Assembly: GCF_000152845.1 (NCBI RefSeq)
Contig: NZ_CH902584.1
Coordinates: 357,239 to 421,238, forward strand
Direction: 5' to 3'
From: Roseovarius sp. 217
GTDB taxonomy: Bacteria > Pseudomonadota > Alphaproteobacteria > Rhodobacterales > Rhodobacteraceae
Length of the DNA stretch: 64,000 nucleotides
Shown: piece by piece, positions 1 through 7,843 of the stretch
Numbering within the stretch: position 1 is the first letter of the stretch
Layout: each line of letters starts with the position of its first letter
Position numbers and translations under genes: made by a program
The notes under the pieces: generated by a model
Seen by the model: only the letters and a program-made list of their open reading frames with translations
Database searches by the model: none
Told to the model about the DNA's origin: nothing

Positions 1-14
1 CCCGCGCGCAATCT

Positions 15-674
15 CTAAACCGCGCGAGGGTGACGGGCCTTGGTCAAAGGCGGTCCAAGCCGCAATCCGCCTTCTCGCTCGATAAACGCAACGACAGCCT
101 CGATCCCGGTCTCCCTGTGCAACTGTGCCAACACAAAGGGTCGTGCCCCCCGCGCGCGCGCTGAGTCTGCCTCCAAAAGCGCCAGATCAACGCCCACATA
201 GGGCGCGAGATCAGTCTTGTTCACCACAAGCAAGTCGGATTTTGTCACACCCGGTCCACGTTTACGCGGGATGTCCTGCCCGGCGGCAGTGTCGATGACA
301 TAGATTGTCAGGTCCGCGAGTTCAGGGCTGAAGGTCGCCGCGAGATTGTCACCACCCGATTCAATCAGGATCAGATCAAGATCGGGAAAGGTGGCGCTCA
401 AATCAGCCACCGCCGCCAGATTGATAGAGGCATCCTCTCGGATCGCGGTATGCGGACACCCTCCAGTTTCTACACCTCTGATCCGCTCATTTGGCAGAAC
501 TTGTGCGCGCATCAGGTAGTCCGCATCCTCGCGGGTGTAAATGTCATTGGTGATCACCGCCATCGAACATCGGCTTGCCAGCGCGCGCGCCAGTCCTTCG
601 GTCAGTGTGGTCTTGCCTGCGCCCACCGGACCACCGATGCCGACGCGCAAAGGACCGTTCATACGCTCGGTCAT
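15..674 (-). CDS. ureG: Urease accessory GTPase UreG
   Basis: UreG is the SIMIBI-class GTPase that drives nickel delivery into apo-urease together with UreD, UreF and UreE. The 219-aa product has a P-loop [10 protein letters not shown] at residues 14-23, the conserved segment around [15 protein letters not shown], and the guanine-specificity motif [10 protein letters not shown]. Length fits the family (about 205 aa). The ATG at 674 overlaps the ureF stop as ATGA, which suggests translational coupling; an in-frame ATG four codons later (662) is a possible alternative start. It is the last gene of the urease cluster before the window edge. The identification is secure; only the exact start is open. 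Confidence 0.97.
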   Translation of the reverse strand: MTERMNGPLRVGIGGPVGAGKTTLTEGLARALASRCSMAVITNDIYTREDADYLMRAQVLPNERIRGVETGGCPHTAIREDASINLAAVADLSATFPDLDLILIESGGDNLAATFSPELADLTIYVIDTAAGQDIPRKRGPGVTKSDLLVVNKTDLAPYVGVDLALLEADSARARGARPFVLAQLHRETGIEAVVAFIEREGGLRLGPPLTKARHPRAV

Positions 675-1303
675 GTCCTGAATATCCTTATCTCTTGGGT
701 TTCATGTTGTAACGCCGCAAGATCGCCCGCGAGCGCACAACCTCCTAAATCGTCCAGCGTCGCGTCAGCAGCACTGCGGGCGAGATCATGAATCAGCGGA
801 AGAAGTCGCGAGAGCACCAATTGCCCGTCCGTTTGCCCCAACGGGATGTGACGAATAGCGATCGTTACAAGATTCCCGGCCAACCCCTGCAGATATAAGG
901 AGATGACATCCAGTTTCGGCAGGTCTAACGGTTTTGCTGCCTCACCCAGTGCCACCGGCAACGAACGCATCGGCAAAACGCGCCCGGTAATCCCAGCTAC
1001 CGTCCGCGCGAGCGCCGCCCCTTGTTCGCGGGTTTCCTGTAACCGTTCGGCACAGGGCTGTAGCGCGCGCGCCAGATCATCGAGCGCCGAACTATCGCCA
1101 TCGAGCGACTGCGCCAGCAAAACCGCATCCTGCCAGCCTGCACCAAATCGAAGGACGTTTGTCAGCCAAACCTCTAGGCTTGCCGCATCGGTGACGACAC
1201 CGGTTGAAATCTGGCGCTCCAACCCGTGCGAATAGGCAAAGGCCCCGGTGGGAAAGGCGGGCGAGAGCCACTGGATCAGCGTCAGATGTGCAGGCGTCAG
1301 CAT
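671..1303 (-). CDS. ureF: Urease accessory protein UreF
   Basis: UreF is an all-helical chaperone that binds the urease-UreD complex and gates the GTPase UreG during nickel insertion. The 210-aa product begins with the family pattern [21 protein letters not shown] and ends in the conserved tail [11 protein letters not shown] (RLFRS-like in relatives). Length is slightly short but normal for alphaproteobacteria. Its start overlaps the ureE stop as TGATG and its stop overlaps the ureG start as ATGA, so the three accessory genes are probably translated in a coupled way. No odd features. Confidence 0.96.
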   Translation of the reverse strand: MLTPAHLTLIQWLSPAFPTGAFAYSHGLERQISTGVVTDAASLEVWLTNVLRFGAGWQDAVLLAQSLDGDSSALDDLARALQPCAERLQETREQGAALARTVAGITGRVLPMRSLPVALGEAAKPLDLPKLDVISLYLQGLAGNLVTIAIRHIPLGQTDGQLVLSRLLPLIHDLARSAADATLDDLGGCALAGDLAALQHETQEIRIFRT

Positions 1304-1770
1304 CAGGAATGATGATCTTGCGGGCCGTGATCATGCCCCATGGTGCGACCCTTGCCATAGGCTCCACCCTCGGGGCGAAACGGGCCGCTCACAGGCTGCA
1401 GCCGTGCGCCCAACTGGGACAGCATCGCTTCGATCACATGATCGCGGCGGATACGAAGGTGATCAGAGACCACTTCGCAAGGCGTATGCCGGTTGCCGAT
1501 GTGCCAAGCCAGCCGCGCCAAATCTCCGCGCACTTCAACTAGATCTTCGGGCGCGGCCTCAACCCCAACGGCGCGACCATCGTCGAGCGCAAAACCCCAG
1601 TGATCATCAAGGTTGCTCACCTCAGCCAGATCAGCCAGAAACTCCAATCCCCCCTTGCACACCAAGCGTCTGCGCCGCATCAACCGCGCCTCATAATCGA
1701 GCACGACAGTATCGGTCACTGCCTTGGGCCGGGCGTGCAACAGATGACGGGCAATCGGCAGATCAGACAT
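1303..1770 (-). CDS. ureE: Urease accessory metallochaperone UreE
   Basis: UreE dimerises and supplies Ni(II) to the UreD-UreF-UreG complex. The 155-aa product carries the C-terminal-domain pattern AWHIGNRHTPCEV with the interfacial nickel-binding histidine, followed by DHVIEAMLSQLGARLQPV. A short His-rich tail, GHDHGPQDHHS, is probably an extra nickel store. It lies 9 bp after ureC and overlaps ureF by one base. Family and function are clear from sequence; the capacity of the tail to bind metal is inferred from its composition. Confidence 0.96.
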   Translation of the reverse strand: MSDLPIARHLLHARPKAVTDTVVLDYEARLMRRRRLVCKGGLEFLADLAEVSNLDDHWGFALDDGRAVGVEAAPEDLVEVRGDLARLAWHIGNRHTPCEVVSDHLRIRRDHVIEAMLSQLGARLQPVSGPFRPEGGAYGKGRTMGHDHGPQDHHS

Positions 1771-1779
1771 GTTGGGCCC

Positions 1780-3489
1780 TCAAAACAGGAAATAGCGTTG
1801 TGCGAGGGGCAATTCAGAGGCCGGTTCGCAGGTGAGCAATTCGCCATTGGCGCGCACCTCATAGGTTTCGGGATGCACCTCGACCACGGGCGTCAGATTG
1901 TTGTGAATCATGTCGCGCTTGCTGATCTTGCGGGTATTCGAGACCGCCACGGTCGATTTCGCCAGCCCAAGTGCTGCGCCGATCCCGTCCGCCTGCGCCG
2001 CTTGCGACACGAACAACACCGCAGAACGTTCGACCGATCGCCCGTAGGCCCCGAACATGGGACGGGAATAGACCGGCTGCGGCGTGGGGATAGAGGCATT
2101 GGGATCGCCCATCTGCGCCAGCACGATAGAACCGCCCATCAGCACCATCTCGGGTTTCGCGCCGAAAAACGCCGGGCTCCATAGTACCAGATCAGCGCGT
2201 TTGCCGGGGCTGACACTTCCGATATGGGCGCTCATCCCGTGCACGATGGCGGGGTTGATGGTATATTTTGCGATATAGCGTTTCACCCGCATGTTGTCAT
2301 TGTCGCCGGTTTCCTCGGCCAGCCGCCCGCGCTGCTTGCGCATTTTTGAGGCTGTCTGCCACGTGCGGATGATCACCTCGCCCACGCGGCCCATCGCCTG
2401 ACTGTCTGAGGCCATCACTGAGAACGCGCCCATGTCGTGCAGGATATCCTCGGCGGCGATGGTTTCGCGCCGGATACGACTCTCAGCAAAGGCCACATCC
2501 TCGGGGATCGCCTTGTCGAGATGGTGACAGACCATCAGCATGTCGAGATGCTCTTCGATGGTGTTGACGGTATAGGGCATCGTCGGGTTGGTCGAGGAGG
2601 GTAGGATATGCTCATACCCCACCACTTTCATGATGTCGGGCGCGTGCCCGCCGCCCGCACCCTCGGTGTGAAAAGCATGGATCGTACGCCCCTTGATGGC
2701 AGCGAGCGTGTTCTCGACAAAACCGCTTTCATTCAGCGTGTCGGTGTGGATCATCACCTGCACATCCATGTCGTCGGCGACACTCAGACAACAATCAATA
2801 GCGCCGGGCGTGGTGCCCCAATCCTCGTGCAGTTTCATCGCACAGGCTCCGGCGTGAACCATCTCGATCAAGGCCTCGGGTTGGCTCGCGTTGCCCTTGG
2901 ACGAGAGGCCGAAATTCATCGGAAAGGCATCCAGCGATTGCAGCATCCGCCCAATATGCCACGCCCCCGGCGTGCAGGTGGTGGCCAGCGTGCCATGGGC
3001 GGGACCAGTGCCGCCGCCCAGCATGGTGGTGATGCCGGAATGCAGCGCGTCCTCGATCTGTTGTGGGCAGATGAAATGGATATGTGCGTCAAACCCCCCG
3101 GGGGTGAGGATTCTCCCCTCTCCGGCGATGATCTCGGTTCCCGGTCCGATTATGATATCCACGCCTGATTGCGTATCGGGATTGCCCGCCTTGCCAATCG
3201 CGGCGATGAGACCGTCGCGAAGGCCGACATCGGCTTTGATGATCCCCTGATGATCGACAATGAGCGCGTTGGTGATCACCGTATCCATCGCACCACCTGC
3301 ACGGGTGACTTGGGATTGGCCCATGCCGTCTCGGATCACCTTGCCGCCACCGAACTTCACCTCTTCGCCGTAAGCCGTCAGATCGCGCTCGACCTCGATA
3401 ATCAGGTCGGTATCGCCAAGCCGCAGGCGGTCACCCGTGGTGGGGCCATACATGGCGGCATAGGCGGAGCGGGGGATAGCATAGGGCAT
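1780..3489 (-). CDS. ureC: Urease alpha subunit UreC
   Basis: UreC is the catalytic subunit that hydrolyses urea to ammonia and carbamate in the cytoplasm. The 569-aa protein keeps every di-nickel ligand I can place: H136 and H138 (DAHIHFI), the carbamylated Lys K219 (AMKLHEDWG), H248 ([10 protein letters not shown]), H274 ([11 protein letters not shown]) and D362 ([10 protein letters not shown]). The flap Cys-His pair C321-H322 ([12 protein letters not shown]) is also present. Length matches bacterial UreC (about 567-570). The ATG lies directly against the ureB stop codon, so the alpha and beta chains are encoded back to back as separate subunits. All active-site residues are intact, so the enzyme should be functional once nickel is loaded. 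Confidence 0.99.
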   Translation of the reverse strand: MPYAIPRSAYAAMYGPTTGDRLRLGDTDLIIEVERDLTAYGEEVKFGGGKVIRDGMGQSQVTRAGGAMDTVITNALIVDHQGIIKADVGLRDGLIAAIGKAGNPDTQSGVDIIIGPGTEIIAGEGRILTPGGFDAHIHFICPQQIEDALHSGITTMLGGGTGPAHGTLATTCTPGAWHIGRMLQSLDAFPMNFGLSSKGNASQPEALIEMVHAGACAMKLHEDWGTTPGAIDCCLSVADDMDVQVMIHTDTLNESGFVENTLAAIKGRTIHAFHTEGAGGGHAPDIMKVVGYEHILPSSTNPTMPYTVNTIEEHLDMLMVCHHLDKAIPEDVAFAESRIRRETIAAEDILHDMGAFSVMASDSQAMGRVGEVIIRTWQTASKMRKQRGRLAEETGDNDNMRVKRYIAKYTINPAIVHGMSAHIGSVSPGKRADLVLWSPAFFGAKPEMVLMGGSIVLAQMGDPNASIPTPQPVYSRPMFGAYGRSVERSAVLFVSQAAQADGIGAALGLAKSTVAVSNTRKISKRDMIHNNLTPVVEVHPETYEVRANGELLTCEPASELPLAQRYFLF

Positions 3490-3795
3490 CTAGAGGTCTC
3501 CCATCACCTGTTGATTAAAGCCGAACACCCGCCGCGCGCCGCCAAATGGGATAAGCCGCACCTCGCGGCTCTGACCCGGCTCGAACCGAACAGCGGTGCC
3601 AGCGGGGATGTCCAACCGCTGCCCGCGTGCAGCGGTGCGGTCGAACGCAAGCCCGGAATTGGCCTCGGCAAAATGATAATGGCTGCCCACCTGCACCGGC
3701 CTGTCGCCGGTATTGGCGACCATCAGCACGGTCACTGGCACGCCTGCGTTGAGGATAATCTCACCCTCGGCGCACAGCACCTCGCCGGGGATCAT
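3490..3795 (-). CDS. ureB: Urease beta subunit UreB
   Basis: UreB is the small beta-barrel subunit of the UreABC trimer of trimers. I chose the start at 3795 because the family N-terminus is MIPGEV; a longer reading frame upstream is the overlapping small gene read in another frame. This gives 101 aa, the usual size. Recognisable stretches are [39 protein letters not shown] and [14 protein letters not shown]. The ATG overlaps the stop of the preceding small gene as ATGA, and the stop abuts the ureC ATG. No anomalies. Confidence 0.97.
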   Translation of the reverse strand: MIPGEVLCAEGEIILNAGVPVTVLMVANTGDRPVQVGSHYHFAEANSGLAFDRTAARGQRLDIPAGTAVRFEPGQSREVRLIPFGGARRVFGFNQQVMGDL

Positions 3796-3950
3796 TTCCG
3801 CACCTTTGCCAGCACATAGCCCCCTGCCGCCGCAAGAGCGCCAACCACGCCCAACCACATCGCGTCACTCCCATGCGGATGCAGATGCGGGCCGGAATGA
3901 GCCAGTGCCAGCGTGGGGGTAAGCAGGAAAAAGGCAACGGGATAGCGCAT
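3792..3950 (-). CDS. Small His-rich exported or membrane protein in the urease operon
   Basis: This is a 52-aa gene between ureA and ureB. Translation of the minus strand from the ATG at 3950 gives a signal-like start ([17 protein letters not shown]), then a His-rich patch [10 protein letters not shown], then one hydrophobic helix ([20 protein letters not shown]) and a basic end VRK. A good ribosome-binding site (AAAGGA, 8 nt upstream) and an ATGA overlap with ureB support it as a real translated gene. The signal or N-terminal helix, the metal-binding-type histidines and the second helix suggest a small envelope protein, perhaps handling nickel near the urease system. Similar small genes at this place in other Rhodobacterales operons are my recollection, not a search result. 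Function unknown. Confidence 0.8.
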   Translation of the reverse strand: MRYPVAFFLLTPTLALAHSGPHLHPHGSDAMWLGVVGALAAAGGYVLAKVRK

Positions 3951-3962
3951 GATCGGGTCCTT

Positions 3963-4265
3963 TCAGCGGATGGGATTATGGACAGTGACAAGCTTGGTGC
4001 CATCGGGAAAGGTCGCCTCGACCTGAACAGCATGGATCATCTGCGCGATGCCCTCCATACATTGCTCGACGCTCACGACATGCGCACCCGCCTCCATCAG
4101 ATCGGCTACCGTGCGCCCGTCGCGCGCGCCTTCGACCACGTAGTCGGTGATCAGCGCCACGGCCTCGGGGTGGTTGAGCTTGACGCCGCGTGCGAGCCTG
4201 CCGCGCGCGACCATGGCGGCGAGCGAGATCAACAGCTTGTCCTTTTCGCGGGGGGTGAGGTTCAT
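3963..4265 (-). CDS. ureA: Urease gamma subunit UreA
   Basis: UreA is the smallest structural subunit of urease. The 100-aa product starts [20 protein letters not shown] and contains the hallmark [21 protein letters not shown] and the C-terminal [16 protein letters not shown], all typical of the family at exactly the family length. A strong ribosome-binding site (AGGAGA) precedes the ATG. It sits 12 bp after ureD and 12 bp before the small His-rich gene. Gamma, beta and alpha are three separate genes here, the usual bacterial arrangement. Confidence 0.98.
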   Translation of the reverse strand: MNLTPREKDKLLISLAAMVARGRLARGVKLNHPEAVALITDYVVEGARDGRTVADLMEAGAHVVSVEQCMEGIAQMIHAVQVEATFPDGTKLVTVHNPIR

Positions 4266-4277
4266 CGCGCTTCTCTC

Positions 4278-5090
4278 CTAGATCTGCCAGACGCGGGGCA
4301 ACGGACCAGGACGCAGGGCGCTGACAAGCCGCATGATCTGTCGCTTGAGTGGCCAGCCATCACCGGCCATGAGGCGGATCATCAGCTTGCCGTCAAAGCC
4401 CGAAGCGCCACCCATCACGCCATCCTCGGTCAGTTCCGCGCGGGCGCGGTCCACGGCATCCTCAGCCCCCCGTGCCACCAGCGCCAGCGTGGCAAAAGCC
4501 CCCGCAGAGCCCAGCACAGCGGGACCAGCGGTCAGTGCCTCGGTGCCTAAATGCAGCGGCTCGATCATCACGGGGCGGCCCAAACGGATAATACGGCGGG
4601 TGTCGCGCAACGAGACCTCGGCCAGCGTTTCGCCCATGGTGGCACGTCCCAGAACGACGGCCTCGAGCATGAGGCAAGAGGCATCCTCGGCCAGTTCAAT
4701 CACCGTCTCGCGGATCAGGTGGCTGCTGTCAAAGAGGATGGTTTCCTGCGGCAGCCAATCGAGATGCGCGCCCGCCCCCACCTCATGCCGGACGGTGACA
4801 TGCGCAGCCCCGCCTGTGCTGCGATAGGCCCGCTCGGCTGTTTGCGTGGTGGCCGTGGCCCGGCACCCCGCCGCCAGATCAAGGCGGTAGGCAAGGCTGT
4901 CGCCCCCCGCTAGGCCGCCAGAGGTGTTGAGAAAAACCACCTCAGGACCGGAGGCGCCGGAATGCACAAAGGCCTTGGCCGATCCCGCCTGATGCAGCCG
5001 GTTGAGCCGCGCGCCCGCTGGGCCGGGCAAGAGGCTCACATGGGCCGCGCCGTGGCTACGCTGATGCAAGGGGACGGGACAGGCGGTCAT
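4278..5090 (-). CDS. ureD: Urease accessory protein UreD (UreH)
   Basis: UreD is the scaffold accessory protein that binds apo-urease and recruits UreF and UreG. The 270-aa product has the family signatures FLNTSGGLAGGDSLAYRLDL, TTQTAERAYRSTGG and LDWLPQETILFDSSHL, and a C-terminal VWQI end. Length is in the normal range. It is the first gene of the urease block and is separated from the upstream urea transporter gene urtE by about 130 bp with two inverted repeats. UreD proteins are weakly conserved in general, but these motifs make the call safe. Confidence 0.96.
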   Translation of the reverse strand: MTACPVPLHQRSHGAAHVSLLPGPAGARLNRLHQAGSAKAFVHSGASGPEVVFLNTSGGLAGGDSLAYRLDLAAGCRATATTQTAERAYRSTGGAAHVTVRHEVGAGAHLDWLPQETILFDSSHLIRETVIELAEDASCLMLEAVVLGRATMGETLAEVSLRDTRRIIRLGRPVMIEPLHLGTEALTAGPAVLGSAGAFATLALVARGAEDAVDRARAELTEDGVMGGASGFDGKLMIRLMAGDGWPLKRQIMRLVSALRPGPLPRVWQI

Positions 5091-5154
5091 GGGTGATTCC
5101 AGTTCGTGACAGATCAGAGGCTACCTGTTGTGTCGGGGCCTGCCAGTAGCCCGT

Positions 5155-5214
5155 CGCGCCTGCCTGAAATCCCACAGGCGCGCCACCCGCATCTGCCTAT
5201 TTTTAGCGCAGATG
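5155..5214 (-). promoter_or_regulatory. Paired inverted repeats between urtE and ureD
   Basis: Two perfect inverted repeats lie in the 129-bp gap between the transporter and urease blocks. One has arms CGCGCCTG/CAGGCGCG (5155-5182, 12-nt loop); the other has arms CATCTGC/GCAGATG (5190-5214, 11-nt loop). Neither is followed by a clear T-run in the reading direction, so they look more like an attenuator, processing site or transcript-stabilising structure than a classical terminator. Role inferred only from position and base pairing. Confidence 0.35.
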
Positions 5215-5219
5215 GCCTA

Positions 5220-5915
5220 TTAAATAGACACCTCACGCAAGAGCCGGTCTCGCTCCACCATTGCCGCAGGTTCGGACAAACGAACCTCACCCCGGTTCAA
5301 CACCACCAGATCATCCGCCAGCCCATAGGCGAAATCGAAATACTGCTCGACAAGCACGATGGCGATTTCCCCCTCATCCCGCAGCAGACCGATCACCTCA
5401 CCAATCTGCTTGATGATATTGGGCTGGATGCCCTCGGTCGGTTCATCCAAGAGCAAAACGCGCGGGCGCGCGATCAGCGCGCGCGCGATGGCCAACTGCT
5501 GCTGTTGCCCGCCCGACAGATCTCCACCGCGCCGGTCCTTCATCTGTTCCAGCACCGGAAAGAGATCATAAATCCGCGACGGAATCCGATGTTCGGATTT
5601 GGGCAGGCAGGCAAAGCCGGTTTCTAGGTTCTCGGTGACGGTCAATAGCGGAAACACCTCTCGCCCCTGCGGCACATAACCGATGCCGGCCCGCGCCGCC
5701 TGCGCCGCGCTAAGATGATCGAGAGCCGCGCCGTCCAGCGTGATGCGCCCGCCGGAATAGGGATGCCGCCCGGCGATGGCCTTCAAAAGGCTGGTCTTGC
5801 CCACGCCATTTGTGCCCATCACCGCCGTCACCGCCCCCGGTCGCGCGGTCAGGCTGACGCCATGCAAGATTTGCGACGCACCGTATTGCAGTGTGAGGTT
5901 CTCAACGCTCAGCAT
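5220..5915 (-). CDS. urtE: Urea ABC transporter ATP-binding protein UrtE
   Basis: UrtE is one of two cytoplasmic ATPases of the high-affinity urea importer UrtABCDE. The 231-aa product has Walker A GTNGVGKTS, signature LSGGQQQQLAIARAL, Walker B VLLLDEPTEG with the branched-chain-transporter-type continuation IQPNIIKQIGEV, and an H-loop-region replacement VLVEQYFDFA as in the LivF/UrtE group. It lies 3 bp after urtD and is the last transporter gene. The assignment as UrtE rather than LivF rests on the adjoining urease cluster and the UrtABCD neighbours. Confidence 0.95.
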   Translation of the reverse strand: MLSVENLTLQYGASQILHGVSLTARPGAVTAVMGTNGVGKTSLLKAIAGRHPYSGGRITLDGAALDHLSAAQAARAGIGYVPQGREVFPLLTVTENLETGFACLPKSEHRIPSRIYDLFPVLEQMKDRRGGDLSGGQQQQLAIARALIARPRVLLLDEPTEGIQPNIIKQIGEVIGLLRDEGEIAIVLVEQYFDFAYGLADDLVVLNRGEVRLSEPAAMVERDRLLREVSI

Positions 5916-5918
5916 CGC

Positions 5919-6659
5919 TTATCTCCCCAGATAGACATCAATCACCTGCTGGTTCTGTGTCACGTGATCCAGACTGCCCTCGGCCAGAACCGAGCCTTCG
6001 TGGAGCACAGTTACCTTGCAGCCAAGGCGGCGGATGAATTCCATGTCATGCTCAATCACCACCACGGCGCGGGTCTCTGCCGCGCGTTTGAGAATATCGG
6101 TGGTATGTTCGCGCTCGGCAGGCGTCATCCCGGCGGCGGGTTCGTCCACCAACAAGAGACGCGGATCCTGCGCCAAGAGCATACCGATTTCCAGCCATTG
6201 CTTTTGCCCATGACTCAGCTCTCCGGCGCGGCGCGGCAGATCGTTGAGCAGGCCGATCTCCTCGGCCAGTTCGGCAATGCGGGCGGCCCCCCGGCTGGAG
6301 CGGCGGTAGAACAGGACATCGAACGGCCCCCGCTTGTTCTTGAGCGCCATGGCGAGGTTTTCGCGTACGGTCTGCGCCTCGAAGACCGTGGGTTTCTGGA
6401 ACTTGCGCCCTATCCCTGCGCGCGCGATCTGGCTCTCGGTCATCCCCAAGAGCGACACGTTCTTTTCGCCCCAGATCACCCGGCCCTCATCAGGGCGGGT
6501 CTTGCCGGTGACGATATCCATAAAGGTCGTCTTGCCCGCCCCGTTGGGGCCGATGACGGCGCGCAATTCCGGCTCTGCCACCTGGATCGACAGGTTGTTG
6601 ATGGCGCGGAACCCGTCAAAGGTGACGGAAACGCCCGAGACTTCGAGAAGCGTGGTCAT
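5919..6659 (-). CDS. urtD: Urea ABC transporter ATP-binding protein UrtD
   Basis: UrtD is the second ATPase subunit of the urea importer. The 246-aa protein has Walker A GPNGAGKTT, the family variant signature LSHGQKQWLEIGMLL, Walker B LLLVDEPAAGMT and the switch histidine in VVVIEHDMEFI. The LSHGQKQWLEIGM form is typical of UrtD. Its ATG overlaps the urtC stop (6656-6659, ATGA), and the gap to urtE is 3 bp, consistent with one transcript and stoichiometric production. No anomalies. Confidence 0.95.
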   Translation of the reverse strand: MTTLLEVSGVSVTFDGFRAINNLSIQVAEPELRAVIGPNGAGKTTFMDIVTGKTRPDEGRVIWGEKNVSLLGMTESQIARAGIGRKFQKPTVFEAQTVRENLAMALKNKRGPFDVLFYRRSSRGAARIAELAEEIGLLNDLPRRAGELSHGQKQWLEIGMLLAQDPRLLLVDEPAAGMTPAEREHTTDILKRAAETRAVVVIEHDMEFIRRLGCKVTVLHEGSVLAEGSLDHVTQNQQVIDVYLGR

Positions 6660-7840
6660 GGTTTTCTCACGATCATGTCAAAGAGGCCCCCGATGCCGCG
6701 GGGAAAAAACAGCGTGACCGCGACAAAGCCCAGCCCCAGTAGCACCAGCCACCAATCAGTCCAGTTGATCGTGTAGATCCCGAGGTTGATATTGAGCGCG
6801 CCGCCGCCGGTGAACCAGCTTGACGCAAGGCTGACGACCGCCGCCCCAATCACCGCGCCATAGAGCCGCCCGCGCCCGCCGATAGCCACCCATACCGCCA
6901 GATAAATCGAGGCAATCGGCGCAATCTCGGCCGGGTTTATGATGCCCGCCTGCGGATAATAGAGCGCACCCGCAATGGCCGACACCACTGCAGTCAGGGT
7001 AAAGATCACCAGCTTGTAACTCTCGACATCATAGCCCAGAAACCGCACCCGCGCCTCGTTGTCGCGAATGGCGCGGATGACCGAACCGAACTTGCCCGAC
7101 ACGAGCCATGCAAAGAGCAGATAGCCCAACCCAAGCGCCAGCGCGGACGCCCAGAAGAACCACAGCGACAGCGTGGACTGCGGCAAATGATCGAGACCAG
7201 GAATGTTCTGTAACCCCGAGAGACCGTTATTGCCGCGCAACCCGGTGTCGTTCTGAAACAGGTAGAGCGACAGCGCCAGCGTCATCGCCTGCGTTAGAAT
7301 GGACAGGTATACGCCGGTGACGCGACTGCGGAACGCCAGCCAGCCAAACACCAGCGCCAAAAGGCCCGGCACCAGTACCACCATCATCAGTTGCAGTGTG
7401 AGACTATGGGCAAACCCCCAGAGCCAAGGCAGTTCGTTGCTGCCCACCACGCCAAAGATTTGTGTGGCGATGGCGTTCTCAATTTCGCCCTGTGTCGGCG
7501 GAATGGGCGCACCTGAAAGGGAGCTAATCACGATCCCTTCGGTGCGCGCATACATCAGCCACATGCCGACGGCGTAACCCCCTAGGCCAAAGAAAGCGAA
7601 ATGCCCCAGGCTGAGGATACCGCAATAGCCCCAGACCACATCCATCGCCACGGCAATGAGACATAGGCAGAGCGTCATCCCAAGGATCTTGACCATCGAG
7701 GTGGAGAGGATTGCAAGGCCGAACCCTTCGGACAGAACGGTCACCCCCAGAGTAAAGAGCGCAAGGCAGCCAAGGAACCATAGCACCGACGGATTTTCCG
7801 CGAGGAACCGTTTACGCGGAGCAATTTCGGGTTTGCTCAT
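6656..7840 (-). CDS. urtC: Urea ABC transporter permease UrtC
   Basis: UrtC is an inner-membrane permease of the LivM class that pairs with UrtB. The 394-aa protein has about ten hydrophobic segments and the LivM-type stretch VRFLGYDVESYKLVIFTLTA followed by SAIAGALYYPQAGIINP. The insert GVVGSNELPWLWGFAHSLTLQ between early helices is as in other UrtC proteins. It begins 3 bp after urtB and overlaps urtD. Length is usual for UrtC. Substrate is inferred from the neighbouring urease genes. Confidence 0.95.
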   Translation of the reverse strand: MSKPEIAPRKRFLAENPSVLWFLGCLALFTLGVTVLSEGFGLAILSTSMVKILGMTLCLCLIAVAMDVVWGYCGILSLGHFAFFGLGGYAVGMWLMYARTEGIVISSLSGAPIPPTQGEIENAIATQIFGVVGSNELPWLWGFAHSLTLQLMMVVLVPGLLALVFGWLAFRSRVTGVYLSILTQAMTLALSLYLFQNDTGLRGNNGLSGLQNIPGLDHLPQSTLSLWFFWASALALGLGYLLFAWLVSGKFGSVIRAIRDNEARVRFLGYDVESYKLVIFTLTAVVSAIAGALYYPQAGIINPAEIAPIASIYLAVWVAIGGRGRLYGAVIGAAVVSLASSWFTGGGALNINLGIYTINWTDWWLVLLGLGFVAVTLFFPRGIGGLFDMIVRKP

Positions 7841-7843
7841 GGC

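Noticed and set aside
5715-6776. Long plus-strand open frame opposite urtE/urtD
   Set aside because: It runs antisense to two well-supported ABC ATPase genes, shows no family motif, and is typical of high-GC shadow frames.
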